64,000 nucleotides of DNA, taken from RYN-230 sp963770545. GTDB lineage: Bacteria > Actinomycetota > Actinomycetes > Streptosporangiales > Streptosporangiaceae. Each line of letters starts with the position of its first letter. The stretch's first letter is position 1. The notes under the pieces are model-generated. The model saw nothing but the letters and a program-made list of their open reading frames with translations. It ran no database searches and had not been told where the DNA came from. The position numbers and the translations under genes were made by a program. Of the stretch, positions 9,689-17,320 are shown in pieces. The DNA lies in the NCBI GenBank assembly GCA_963770545.1, contig CAVYQF010000027.1, positions 1 through 64,000 on the forward strand, read 5' to 3'.

Positions 9689-11102
9689 TCATGCCGAATG
9701 TTCCGGAGCGGTGCCGGGGATCAGCGGGAGAGCGGTGCGTGCCGCTTGGGTGAGATCATCATCCACGGCCACGACCGGGTGGCCGGCGGCCTGGAGCATG
9801 GACGCCGCGATGACGGCGCGGTACCCCGAGCGGCAGCGCACCCAGACCTCGTCCGGGGGATCTCGCCGAGGCGGTTGGGCAGGTCGGGCAGCGGGATGTG
9901 CAGCGCACCGTCGATGTGGCCGTCGGCCCATTCCAGCCGGCGCCGTACGTCCAGGACGGTCACCGGGCGATGGTGGCGGACTGCGATCAAGTCGGCGAAG
10001 CTCGCGGTGGGGAACGACGCGGGTGGCCGGCCACCCGCCCAGTCCTGCGGGCCGCCCGTGGCCGCGCCGGCCAGCCGGTCGATGCCGATCCGCGCCAGGT
10101 CTCGCTGGGCGGCGGCGACCTGGCCGGGGCTCTCGCCCAGCAAGGTCAGCGCCGTGCCCCACGGGATCAGCCAGCCGAGGTAGTTGGTGAAGTCGCTGCC
10201 ATGCTCGAAGCTGAGGGATCCGGCGACGTGCCCGGCGGCGAATGCGCGGCGGCGGCGCAGGTCGACGACCCACTCGCCCGCTGCGATGCGCGCGGCCAGT
10301 TGCGCAGCGTCGGCCACGGCGGGCGGCGACAGGTCGATGAGGTCCGGCCCGGCGGCGTTGGCCGGGCCCATGTGCGCGTAGTACGCCGGGTAGGCGTCCA
10401 GACCGGCCAGCAGTTCCGTCACGTACTGCTCTTCGGCCAGCCGCAGCACCGGGTTGACGAGCTTCTCCTCGCCGATGGTTGAAGCAGCGCCAGTGATTTG
10501 AGTGGCCACGTTCCGCGCCGCCGTGGCCTGAGTGGCAGCGCAGAAGCTGCCGAACCCGTGCGTAGGACAGACCGGCGTGTCGTCGGGCCGTTCCGCGGCC
10601 AGTCGCTGGGCCGACGCGTGCTGCGCGGCGGCCAGGGCGGCCCGGTGACCCGCGCCGAGCAGGTCGGGCCGTCCCGTCGAGCCGTGCAGCAGCGACCCGC
10701 CGGTGAACACCGCGGCCGCCCGCCCGGTGGTGGCGTCCTGCAGCACGTAGGCCAGGTGCGTGAAGGTATGCCCCGGCGTGGCGATCACCCGGACGGTCAT
10801 GGCGTCCCCGACGCCGATAGCGTCGCCGTCGCCCACCGGCACCCGGTCGAAGGTGACCTCATCGGCGGCGTTCACGCAGTAGGCCGCGCCGGTCACCCGG
10901 GCCAGGGCCAGGCCGCCGGTCACGTAGTCGTTGTGGATGTGCGTCTCGAACACGTGCGTGATCCGGACCCCCCGCCGGGCGGAGGCTGCGAGCACCCGGT
11001 CGATGTCCCGCTGCGGGTCCACCACCAGGGCGGCCCGCCCGTCGGTGGCCAGATAGCTCCGGTCACCCGGGGCCGGGTGTCAATGCTGATCAACTCGATC
11101 AT
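9689..11102 (-). CDS. Persulfide dioxygenase-rhodanese fusion, two frame breaks
   Basis: A metallo-beta-lactamase-fold persulfide dioxygenase fused to rhodanese domains; such enzymes oxidise thiol persulfide to sulfite and thiol (established). The MBL part shows THVFETHIHNDYVTGG and TPGHTFTHLAYVL. A first rhodanese-like segment has EWVVDLRRRRAFAAGHVAGS, without a clear catalytic Cys. The last rhodanese domain carries VRCRSGYRAVIA with the active Cys. The N-terminal MIELISIDT is one base out of phase with DRSYLATDG (C run near 11065), and the C-terminus shifts at a C run near 9857. Restoring one C at each gives a 471-residue protein of family length. The start ATG lies 3 bases from an operator. 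Confidence 0.75.
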
Positions 11103-11104
11103 TT

Positions 11105-11120
11105 ATACCCCCACGGGTAT
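11105..11120. promoter_or_regulatory. CsoR/CstR-type operator
   Basis: ATACCCCCACGGGTAT, with perfect ATACCC/GGGTAT arms, ends 3 bases before the dioxygenase ATG. A repressor bound here would cover the translation-start region, and its GGGGG may double as the ribosome-binding site. Confidence 0.75.
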
Positions 11121-11162
11121 CGTGTGAGGACACCGTAATCCGGTGACCCCTCGGTAGGCAAA

Positions 11163-11178
11163 TACCCGTGGGGGCATG
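11163..11178. promoter_or_regulatory. Second, degenerate CstR-type operator
   Basis: ATACCCGTGGGGGCAT keeps one perfect arm and one degenerate arm. It is centred 58 bases from the site at 11105, in the gap between the DsrE and dioxygenase genes. The pair may allow cooperative binding over one promoter. Confidence 0.55.
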
Positions 11179-11206
11179 TGGCCGGGGCGCCGCAAGTCCC
11201 GGCCAG

Positions 11207-11683
11207 TCAGGTGAAGATGATCTCGCCACCGGCCGCCAGAGCGTAGAACTCGCCGACCGTGATGATGTCCTTGACTTGATCGACCATGTCGTCCTGGGTC
11301 AGGCCGAACAGGTCGCAGGACGCCTGGCAGCCGTACAGGCCTGTCCCGGTGTCCGCGATCATCTCGATGAACTCCGGGATCGGCGGGATGTCGAGCTTGC
11401 TCATCTTCCGTCCGAGGAACCTGGTGACCAGGGCGGGCATCCCGGGCAGCGCCCCGACCAGAGTCGGCAGGTGCAGCCCGGGGTTCCCCACCGTGGCCGT
11501 CTTGATGTGCCCGATGCGCGTGCGGGTGATGGCATCGAGGCCGAAGAAGGTGAAGAACAGGTTGGCCTCGATGCCCTCGGCCCGCGCGCCGTTGGCCATG
11601 ATGAGGGCGGGGTAGATGCCCTCCAGAGACCCCTTCGAGACGATGATCGAGACCTTCTCGAGGCTGGTGCTCATCGTGCTCAT
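11207..11683 (-). CDS. DsrE/DsrF-like sulfur-carrier protein
   Basis: A 158-residue DsrE/F-family protein. KVSIIVSKGSLEGIYPALIMA and the FFTFFGL strand are typical of the fold. YGCQASCDLFGL carries the sulfur-binding Cys pair. Family members accept persulfide sulfur and hand it to TusE/DsrC (established), and a DsrC-like gene is directly upstream with a 29-base gap, so the two probably form one relay. Two ATGs (11683 and 11674) follow GGGAGGGAGG; the second has the better spacing. It acts in the cytoplasm; one central hydrophobic stretch (LVGALPGMPALVTRFLG) might give membrane association. Confidence 0.85.
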   Translation of the reverse strand: MSTMSTSLEKVSIIVSKGSLEGIYPALIMANGARAEGIEANLFFTFFGLDAITRTRIGHIKTATVGNPGLHLPTLVGALPGMPALVTRFLGRKMSKLDIPPIPEFIEMIADTGTGLYGCQASCDLFGLTQDDMVDQVKDIITVGEFYALAAGGEIIFT

Positions 11684-11712
11684 CCTCCCTCCCGGTCCGC
11701 CGGATGCGGCAG

Positions 11713-12030
11713 CTAGATGCAGCCGCGTGGCTTGGGTATGCCGGCGATCTTGGCGGCAGTCTTGGCCGGTCCCTGCGGAAACAGCTGATACAGCTCCTTG
11801 ATGCTGACCCCGGAGGTCTTGCCCAGCACCCGCACCGTGGGGCCGGTGCCCTTGGCCTCGTACTCGGCCCGCACGAACCTGATGACCGTCCAGTGCAGGG
11901 GTGTCAGGTCAACGACACCCGCGTTCTTGGCGATCTCCGGCGCCATCCCCTCGGTCCACTGGTCCGGGTCGACGAGGAATCCCTCCTCGTTCACCGGGAC
12001 GCTCTGGCCTGCGTAGGTAGCACTAGGCAC
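11713..12030 (-). CDS. TusE/DsrC-family sulfur relay protein
   Basis: About 105 residues ending IAGIPKPRGCI. The penultimate Cys is the sulfur-carrying residue of TusE/DsrC. The second Cys of true DsrC, about ten residues earlier, is Ala here (KTAAKIAG), so this is the single-Cys carrier form. Body motifs are NEEGFLVDPDQWTEGMA and LTPLHWTVIRFVR. The frame also has a GTG at 12039, but that abuts AGGAG; the GTG at 12030 has a 9-base spacing and is preferred. It overlaps the end of the sulfide:quinone oxidoreductase gene by 8 bases, so they are translationally coupled. Confidence 0.85.
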   Translation of the reverse strand: MPSATYAGQSVPVNEEGFLVDPDQWTEGMAPEIAKNAGVVDLTPLHWTVIRFVRAEYEAKGTGPTVRVLGKTSGVSIKELYQLFPQGPAKTAAKIAGIPKPRGCI

Positions 12031-13402
12031 CGTCTCCACCTCCTGGATGTGATGATCGGTAGCCGCTGCTGCTGGCCGCGGCGTCCGCCAGGCCCGGGGG
12101 TTGGTGCTTACCGCGGGACGGCATCGCGGAGCTAATGCCGGGGATGTCGTGGCCGGGCAGGAGGCTGTGCCAGTAGAACGGCTCGAAGGCCCGCTTCCCC
12201 AGGTGATTCAGCCGCGACTCGCGGAGCAGGGGCAGGCCGACCGGGCCGGGGTAGTGCCCGGTGAGCGGCTCAGTGCCGTAATTGAAGTCGATGAGCAGGG
12301 CCTTGCCCGCACCCGTCTCGATGAAGCAGTTGGTGTGCCCGTCGAAGCGGGTGCTCAGCGGCTGCCCGGCCAGGAAGCGGCGCACGTTGGCGACCAGGAC
12401 GTCGCCCTCGAAGTGGGCCACCGAGCCCGCCTTGGACGTCGGCGCGTCCGTGGCGTCCCCGAGGGCGAACACGTTGGGCCGGGCCTTGGCCTGGAGTGTG
12501 CCGGGGTCGACGGGGATGAACCCGAGTTCATCGCCGAGGCCGGGAGAGCGCCCCACGTAGGCCGCCCCGCCGTGCAGGGGGATGACCACGGCCAGGTCAA
12601 ACGGCACGTCCCGGCCGTCGTAAGAAATCAGGCGGCCGCCGCCGGTCCTGCCCGGGCCTGATTCCTCCGGGCCTGATTCCACCGGGCCTGATTCCACCGG
12701 GCCTGATTCCACCGGGCCTGATTCCACCGTGCCGGTGTTGAACTCGGTAACCAGATCGATGCCCTTGGCCGTCAGCAGGCCGCTGAGTTCCCGGTTGCAG
12801 ACTGGTTTGGTGAACGCGCCATCGAGCGGCGTGACGTAGCTGATCCCGACGCGATCCCGGAGGCCGCGCTGCCGGAAGTAGTCGTCGGCCAGGAAGCAGA
12901 ACTCCAGCGGCGCAACCGGGCACTTGATCGGCATGTCGATGACGTTGACCACGAGCCGGCCGCCGGTGAACCGCTCGAGCGCCCGGTGCAGCGCGGTGGC
13001 ACCGTCGGGCGTATAGAACGTGAACACGTCGGTCATCCAGCCGGGCCCGTTCAGTCCCTCGGTCTCCCCCGGCAGGAGGCGTGCTCCGGTGGCCACCACG
13101 AGCACGTCGTAGTCCAGCGTCTGCCCGTCGTCGAGGTGCACGCAGTCGCGAGGCAGGTCGACCAGTTCCACCCCGGCCATCCGGAAGGAGATGCCGTCCC
13201 GGAGTTGCCGCTGCCGACGCCGGGTGAGGCGGGCCACGTCCGCCCGGCCGAACGGGACGAACAGGAGGCCGGGCTGGTACACATGCTGAGCGTCCTGGTC
13301 GATGACCACGATCTCGGCGGCCTCCCGGGAGCAGGCCCGCCGCAACCGGTTGGCGGCCAGGGTCCCGCCTGTGCCACCACCCAGGATCACGATGCGCTTC
13401 AC
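12023..13402 (-). CDS. sqr: Sulfide:quinone oxidoreductase
   Basis: A 459-residue FAD flavoprotein of the SQR family, which oxidises sulfide at the membrane and passes electrons to quinone. The start VKRIVILGGGTGGTLAANRL gives the FAD fold. KCPVAPLEFCFLADDYF holds the conserved CPxAP Cys. FALGDATDAPTSKAGSVAHF is the SQR-specific segment near the flavin. HTNCFIETG follows. The protein is longer than the usual ~400 residues partly because of an inserted (ESGPV) repeat. GTG at 13402 is the first start giving the nucleotide-binding fold; no strong Shine-Dalgarno is visible. It leads a three-gene unit with DsrC and DsrE, with a weak CstR-like operator about 50 bases upstream. Confidence 0.85.
   Translation of the reverse strand: MKRIVILGGGTGGTLAANRLRRACSREAAEIVVIDQDAQHVYQPGLLFVPFGRADVARLTRRRQRQLRDGISFRMAGVELVDLPRDCVHLDDGQTLDYDVLVVATGARLLPGETEGLNGPGWMTDVFTFYTPDGATALHRALERFTGGRLVVNVIDMPIKCPVAPLEFCFLADDYFRQRGLRDRVGISYVTPLDGAFTKPVCNRELSGLLTAKGIDLVTEFNTGTVESGPVESGPVESGPVESGPEESGPGRTGGGRLISYDGRDVPFDLAVVIPLHGGAAYVGRSPGLGDELGFIPVDPGTLQAKARPNVFALGDATDAPTSKAGSVAHFEGDVLVANVRRFLAGQPLSTRFDGHTNCFIETGAGKALLIDFNYGTEPLTGHYPGPVGLPLLRESRLNHLGKRAFEPFYWHSLLPGHDIPGISSAMPSRGKHQPPGLADAAASSSGYRSSHPGGGDGA
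12653..12727. repeat. 15-bp tandem repeat, five copies, inside sqr
   Basis: The unit CGGGCCTGATTCCAC occurs five times head to tail; only the first copy differs (CTC for CAC at its end). In the gene it encodes ESGPV repeats, so gain or loss of copies keeps the frame. Confidence 0.95.
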
Positions 13403-13448
13403 AAGATCATCATCTGACGGGCCGGGGACCGCCGTCAGAGCCGTTGGT

Positions 13449-13466
13449 CCTACCCCCTGGGGGACG
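13449..13466. promoter_or_regulatory. CstR-like operator in the sqr/mshC-like divergent region
   Basis: CCTACCCCCTGGGGGACG has C5/G5 arms around a CT centre and resembles the other island sites with a longer G/C core and weaker outer bases. It lies between the divergent sqr (minus) and MshC-like (plus) genes, about 50 and 80 bases from their starts. Confidence 0.5.
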
Positions 13467-13548
13467 ATTAGAAGCGAACTCGGGGGAGCGGCCTGCATAT
13501 GCTCGACCCGAACTCGGGAAACCGCGTCGTCACTCGAGGGGCAGGCAG

Positions 13549-14721
13549 ATGACACACACACTCGCTGCGGGGGCGCCGCGCGCCGCGCGTCTGGGTGGCA
13601 CGGAGCTTCCCCTGCCCGGGCGGGCGCGCGTGTACGCCTGCGGGATTACCCCTTACGACGTGACCCACCTCGGGCACGCGGCCACGTTCGTCTGGGTCAA
13701 CACGCTGGCCCGGGTGCTGGGTGCCGACGGCACCGAGGTGATCGTGTGCCGCAACGTGACCGACGTTGATGATGTGCTGCTGGCCGCTGCGGGCCGGGCC
13801 GGGGCTCCCGTCGGGAGCTTCGCCGCGATCCAGCAGTTTTATTTCGATCAGGACATGGCCGCGCTCGGGGTGCGGCCGCCGGCCCTGCAGCCTCGGGCGC
13901 ACGTGTACATCGGCCAGGTCATCGCGCTGACTGCCGGGCTGCTCGCGCGGGGAGCCGCCTACGAGCGGGACGGCCAGGTCTACTTCCGGGGCGCCCCCGC
14001 GGTCCGCCCGGCGATCCAGGACGGCACGCTGGACCGCAGCGAGGCGCTGCGCCTGGCTGCGGAGTTCGGTGACCACCCAGAGGACCCGCGCCAGGACGAC
14101 CCGTTCGACGTGGCCGTGTGGCAGGCGTCAGCCGGGGACCAGCCCGCGTGGGAAAGCCCCTGGGGTCCGGGCCGGCCCGGCTGGCATGCGGAGTGCGCCG
14201 CGATGGCGCTGCATGCTTTCGGCCCCGCGATTGACGTCCACGCCGGTGGCGGGGATCTCCGCTTCCCGCACCACGCCTACCAGGCCGCCCTGGCCGAGGC
14301 CTTCACCGGGGTGACCCCGTTCGCGCGCACCCGGATGAACATCGGCGTGGTGCGGGTGTCCGGGGTCAAGATGGCCAAATCGTCAGGGAACCTGGTCCTG
14401 GCGGGCGACCTGCTCCAGGACTACCCGGCCGCCGCGATCCGGCTGCTGATCCTGGACCGCCGGTGGGATGAGGACTGGGACTATGACTGGGCTGGCCTGG
14501 ACGCTGCGGCGGTTCGGCTGGAAGGGCTGCAGCAGGCGGCCGGGCGGCCGGAACGCATCCTGGCCGGATCATCCGGCGGGGCGGGGACGGACAGCCCGGC
14601 GCTGGACGCCGTGCACGAGGCGCTGTTCCGGGACCTGGACGTGCCCGCGGCCTTGCGCGTTGCGGAGGATAGCGGGGGACAGGCCGCGCGGGTCCTCGGC
14701 ACCCTGCTCGGGCTCTGGTAG
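13549..14721 (+). CDS. MshC-like cysteine ligase (CysS family without anticodon domain)
   Basis: A 390-residue class I aminoacyl-synthetase-fold protein. VYACGITPYDVTHLGHA carries the zinc Cys and the HxGH nucleotide motif. NVTDVDD is CysS/MshC-specific. GWHAECAAMALHAFG and DLRFPHH supply further zinc ligands. KMAKSSGN is the KMSKS loop. It stops after the catalytic region like MshC (about 410 residues), which joins Cys to glucosaminyl-inositol in mycothiol synthesis (established), and unlike CysS (about 460). Poor conservation outside motifs suggests a paralogue, so the substrate could differ. ATG at 13549 is chosen over the upstream frame. It is divergent from sqr across a CstR-like site. 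Confidence 0.7.
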   Translation: MTHTLAAGAPRAARLGGTELPLPGRARVYACGITPYDVTHLGHAATFVWVNTLARVLGADGTEVIVCRNVTDVDDVLLAAAGRAGAPVGSFAAIQQFYFDQDMAALGVRPPALQPRAHVYIGQVIALTAGLLARGAAYERDGQVYFRGAPAVRPAIQDGTLDRSEALRLAAEFGDHPEDPRQDDPFDVAVWQASAGDQPAWESPWGPGRPGWHAECAAMALHAFGPAIDVHAGGGDLRFPHHAYQAALAEAFTGVTPFARTRMNIGVVRVSGVKMAKSSGNLVLAGDLLQDYPAAAIRLLILDRRWDEDWDYDWAGLDAAAVRLEGLQQAAGRPERILAGSSGGAGTDSPALDAVHEALFRDLDVPAALRVAEDSGGQAARVLGTLLGLW

Positions 14722-14741
14722 CGGCCTGGTTCCGGTACGGC

Positions 14742-15512
14742 ATGATGGCTGGCATGCCGGGGGAGTACCGCCTCTACCAGGAACTGGCCGACTGGTGGCC
14801 GCTGATCTCACCGCCCGCGGAGTACACGGCCGAGGCCGCCTACCTGGCCGGGCTGTTCGCCACCGCGCCCATCGAGATCCACGAGGTGCTCGATCTGGGC
14901 AGTGGCGGTGGCCACGTCGCGGTGCACCTGAAGGACCGGCTGAACCTGACGCTGGTCAACCTGTCGGCCGGGATGCTGGCTGTCTCGCAGCGGCTCAACC
15001 CCGAGTGCGTGCACCAGCAGGGAGACATGCGCACGATCCGGCTGGGCCGGATGTTCGACGCCGTCCTGGTCCATGACGCCGTCAACTACGTAACGGAACC
15101 CGGTGACCTGCGGCAGCTCATCGCCACGGCGTTCGCGCACTGCCGGCCGGGCGGGATGGCCGTCTTCGTGCCGGACTACACCGCCGAGACGTTCGAGGGC
15201 GGCACGGGCGGCGGCGGCAGCACCGCTGCGGACGGGCGCCAGGGCAGCTTCCGCGAGTGGACCTGGGACCCGGACCCCGCCGACGGCTGGATCCAGGTCG
15301 AGTACGAGTTCACCCTGCGGGCGGCGGACGGTACCGTCGAGATCGTCCGCGAGTCCCACCGGCTGGGCGCGTTCCGCCGGGATACGTGGTTGCGCCTGCT
15401 GGCGGACGCCGGATTCGAGCCGGAGGCGCGGTTCGCCGCCCAGATCCAGGCCGGGGGCGGCGCCGAAGCAGGGATGCCCGCGCACCTGTTCATCGGCCGG
15501 CGTCCGCGCTGA
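14742..15512 (+). CDS. Class I SAM-dependent methyltransferase
   Basis: A 256-residue Rossmann methyltransferase. Motif I is VLDLGSGGGHVAVHL (about residue 50). The acidic/asparagine position after beta-2 is LVNLSAGML. QQGDMRTIRLG is motif II and FDAVLVHDAVNYV follows. The C-terminal half is beta-rich (WIQVEYEFTLRAADGTVEI). The substrate is unknown; the overall type resembles small-molecule methyltransferases. It begins 20 bases after the MshC-like gene and may be its operon partner. ATG at 14742 or 14754 are both possible; no strong Shine-Dalgarno helps. Confidence 0.8.
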   Translation: MMAGMPGEYRLYQELADWWPLISPPAEYTAEAAYLAGLFATAPIEIHEVLDLGSGGGHVAVHLKDRLNLTLVNLSAGMLAVSQRLNPECVHQQGDMRTIRLGRMFDAVLVHDAVNYVTEPGDLRQLIATAFAHCRPGGMAVFVPDYTAETFEGGTGGGGSTAADGRQGSFREWTWDPDPADGWIQVEYEFTLRAADGTVEIVRESHRLGAFRRDTWLRLLADAGFEPEARFAAQIQAGGGAEAGMPAHLFIGRRPR

Positions 15513-15582
15513 GGGGTCAGGGAGTGGCCCCCGCGCTGATGGATCATCAGCCGGCGTCCCGCGGTGACGGTGGGCGCCCCAG

Positions 15583-15645
15583 GCTGATAACAGCAAGAGG
15601 CGCCGCAGCGGGACCCGCGGCGCTGATAACAGCAACAGGCGCCGC
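15583..15645. repeat. 24-bp direct repeat with hairpin between
   Basis: GCTGATAACAGCAAGAGGCGCCGC at 15583 is repeated with one mismatch at 15622, 39 bases on. Between them GCGCCGC and GCGGCGC can pair around a 10-base loop. The element lies between two convergent genes and may act as a bidirectional terminator. Confidence 0.7.
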
Positions 15646-15656
15646 GGTGCCGCGTG

Positions 15657-16283
15657 CTACGCCGCCGCCTGCGGTTTGCCCGCGACGCCCTCGTAGGTGT
15701 AGCCCACGGCGCGGGGCCGGTGGAAGTAGTAGTTCTCTAGCCGGTCCAGCCGGAAGCCCGCGCTGGTCATCAGGTCGGCGATGGGCCGGTCGAGATGGCA
15801 GCCGCCGACCACCCGCCGGTGCAGCGGGGTGAGCCGGCGCTGGGCCCGGGCGACCCGCGGGTCGGGCGAGCGCCCGTGCTCCACGAAGCGCAGCGCGCCG
15901 CCAGGGCGCAGCACCCGGTAAGCCTCGGCCAGGGCCCGGCCCGGGTCCGGGATGCTGCACAGCGTCCAGGTGCTGAGCACGAAGTCGGCGCTCTCGTCGT
16001 CGGCGGCCAGCACCTGGGCGTCGGTGCCGATGAACTCGACCGGCACCGTGCGGGCGGCGATACGGGTAGCGGCGAGATCGCGGCCCACCGTGGCCGGGTC
16101 GACCGCCCGGACCCCGGTGATCGTGGCCGGGTAATGCGGGACATTCAGCCCGGAGCCGAAACCGATCTCGATTACCTCGCCGGCCAGCCCGGCGGCGACC
16201 CGGGCCCGGATCTGGCGCACATCGGCGCCGCGCATCCACAGGTCGAGGACGCGGGGCAGCACCTGATCCCCGTAGACACCCAC
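15657..16283 (-). CDS. Class I SAM-dependent methyltransferase (UbiE-like)
   Basis: A 208-residue methyltransferase. VIEIGFGSGLNVPHYP is motif I, FIGTDAQVLAADDESADFV is motif II/III, and LRPGGALRFVEHG is the post-motif loop. The C-terminus has YYFHRPRAVGYTYEG, common in small actinobacterial type-11 methyltransferases annotated as phospholipid or quinone methylases; the true substrate is not evident. Start is the GTG at 16283 giving VGVYGDQVLPRVLDL; the frame continues upstream but without family sequence. It is convergent with the preceding methyltransferase and divergent from the PhzF gene. Confidence 0.8.
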   Translation of the reverse strand: MGVYGDQVLPRVLDLWMRGADVRQIRARVAAGLAGEVIEIGFGSGLNVPHYPATITGVRAVDPATVGRDLAATRIAARTVPVEFIGTDAQVLAADDESADFVLSTWTLCSIPDPGRALAEAYRVLRPGGALRFVEHGRSPDPRVARAQRRLTPLHRRVVGGCHLDRPIADLMTSAGFRLDRLENYYFHRPRAVGYTYEGVAGKPQAAA

Positions 16284-16415
16284 CCCGCAAGTCTGGCACC
16301 TGGGTGCGGGTCCGGGGGGTCCGCGGTGTTCGTTGCGGAGAAAGCGTCCGGCCGTATCGCCGCAGCCGCCGGGCCTGCCATGTGGGCCGCGGCGGGTGGC
16401 GGGGATGATGAGGGG

Positions 16416-17273
16416 GTGACGACTGCGCGGCTGTTCCAGGTGGATGCGTTCGCGCCGGTTCCGTTCGCGGGGAATTCCGCGGCGGTCCTGGTGCTGGAGG
16501 ACGAGCCGGACGACGAGTTCGGGGCGGCGATCGGGACCGAGCTGAACCAGCCGGCGACCGCGGTGGTCTGGCCGGCGGGTGAGCCGGGCCGGTTCGGGCT
16601 GCGCTGGTTCACCGCCCACGGAGAGCTGGGTCTATGCGGTCACGGCACGCTGGCCGCGGCCCGGGTGCTGTTCGACGACGGGCACGCGGTGGGGGACCGG
16701 ATCCGCTTCGACACCCGGTACGGGCCGCTCGAGGCCGTGGACGCGGGGGAGTTGGTGCAACTGCGGTTCCCCAGCCTGGCCCCTGAGCCGCTGGCCGATG
16801 ACGGGCTGGCCGGGGCGGTGCGGGAGCTGCTCCCGGTCCGGGTGAGCGAGATGCTCCGCAACGACCTGGACGTGATGGCGGTGCTCGATTCCCCGCCTGC
16901 CGTCCGCGACCTCGAGCTGGACCTGGGGGCATTGCGAGAACTGCCGGTTCGCGGGCTGATTGTCACGGCGGTGCGCGAGGACCTGGCCGGGGAAACCGAT
17001 ATCGCCGCGGACGATACGGCCGACTTCGTGTCCCGTTTCTTCCAGGTGGCGACCGGGGCGGAAGACGCCGTGACGGGATCCGCGCACTGCGCGCTGGGGC
17101 CGTACTGGATCGCGCGGCTGGGCCGCCAGCCGCTCACCGGCCGGCAGCTGTCCGCGCGCGGCGGGCTGGTCCGGGTGGCACAGGACGGGGACGAGGTGCT
17201 GCTGGGCGGCGAGGCCGTGATCCTGGCTGAGGGTACCTGGCGGATTCCGGTCGCCACCAAGGTGATCTGGTAG
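16416..17273 (+). CDS. PhzF-family isomerase-like protein
   Basis: A 285-residue PhzF/YddE fold. The N-terminus LFQVDAFAPVPFAGNSAAVLV is diagnostic. FTAHGELGLCGHGTLAAARVL and FFQVATGAEDAVTGSAHCALGPYW are the conserved central motifs. The family's catalytic Glu sits in NLSET; here the segment is ELNQPATAVV, with Ala in its place, so the isomerase chemistry of PhzF may be absent. GTG at 16416 follows a GATGAGGG site. No phenazine genes are nearby. A perfect 60-bp palindrome starts 47 bases past the stop. Confidence 0.85.
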   Translation: MTTARLFQVDAFAPVPFAGNSAAVLVLEDEPDDEFGAAIGTELNQPATAVVWPAGEPGRFGLRWFTAHGELGLCGHGTLAAARVLFDDGHAVGDRIRFDTRYGPLEAVDAGELVQLRFPSLAPEPLADDGLAGAVRELLPVRVSEMLRNDLDVMAVLDSPPAVRDLELDLGALRELPVRGLIVTAVREDLAGETDIAADDTADFVSRFFQVATGAEDAVTGSAHCALGPYWIARLGRQPLTGRQLSARGGLVRVAQDGDEVLLGGEAVILAEGTWRIPVATKVIW

Positions 17274-17320
17274 GGGGCCCGGGCCTCGCTGGCGGGTGGC
17301 AAGGTGGTCAGCTGCGCCGG

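Noticed and set aside
12653..12727. CRISPR-like short repeat array
   Set aside because: Units are contiguous without spacers and translate in frame inside sqr; no cas genes.
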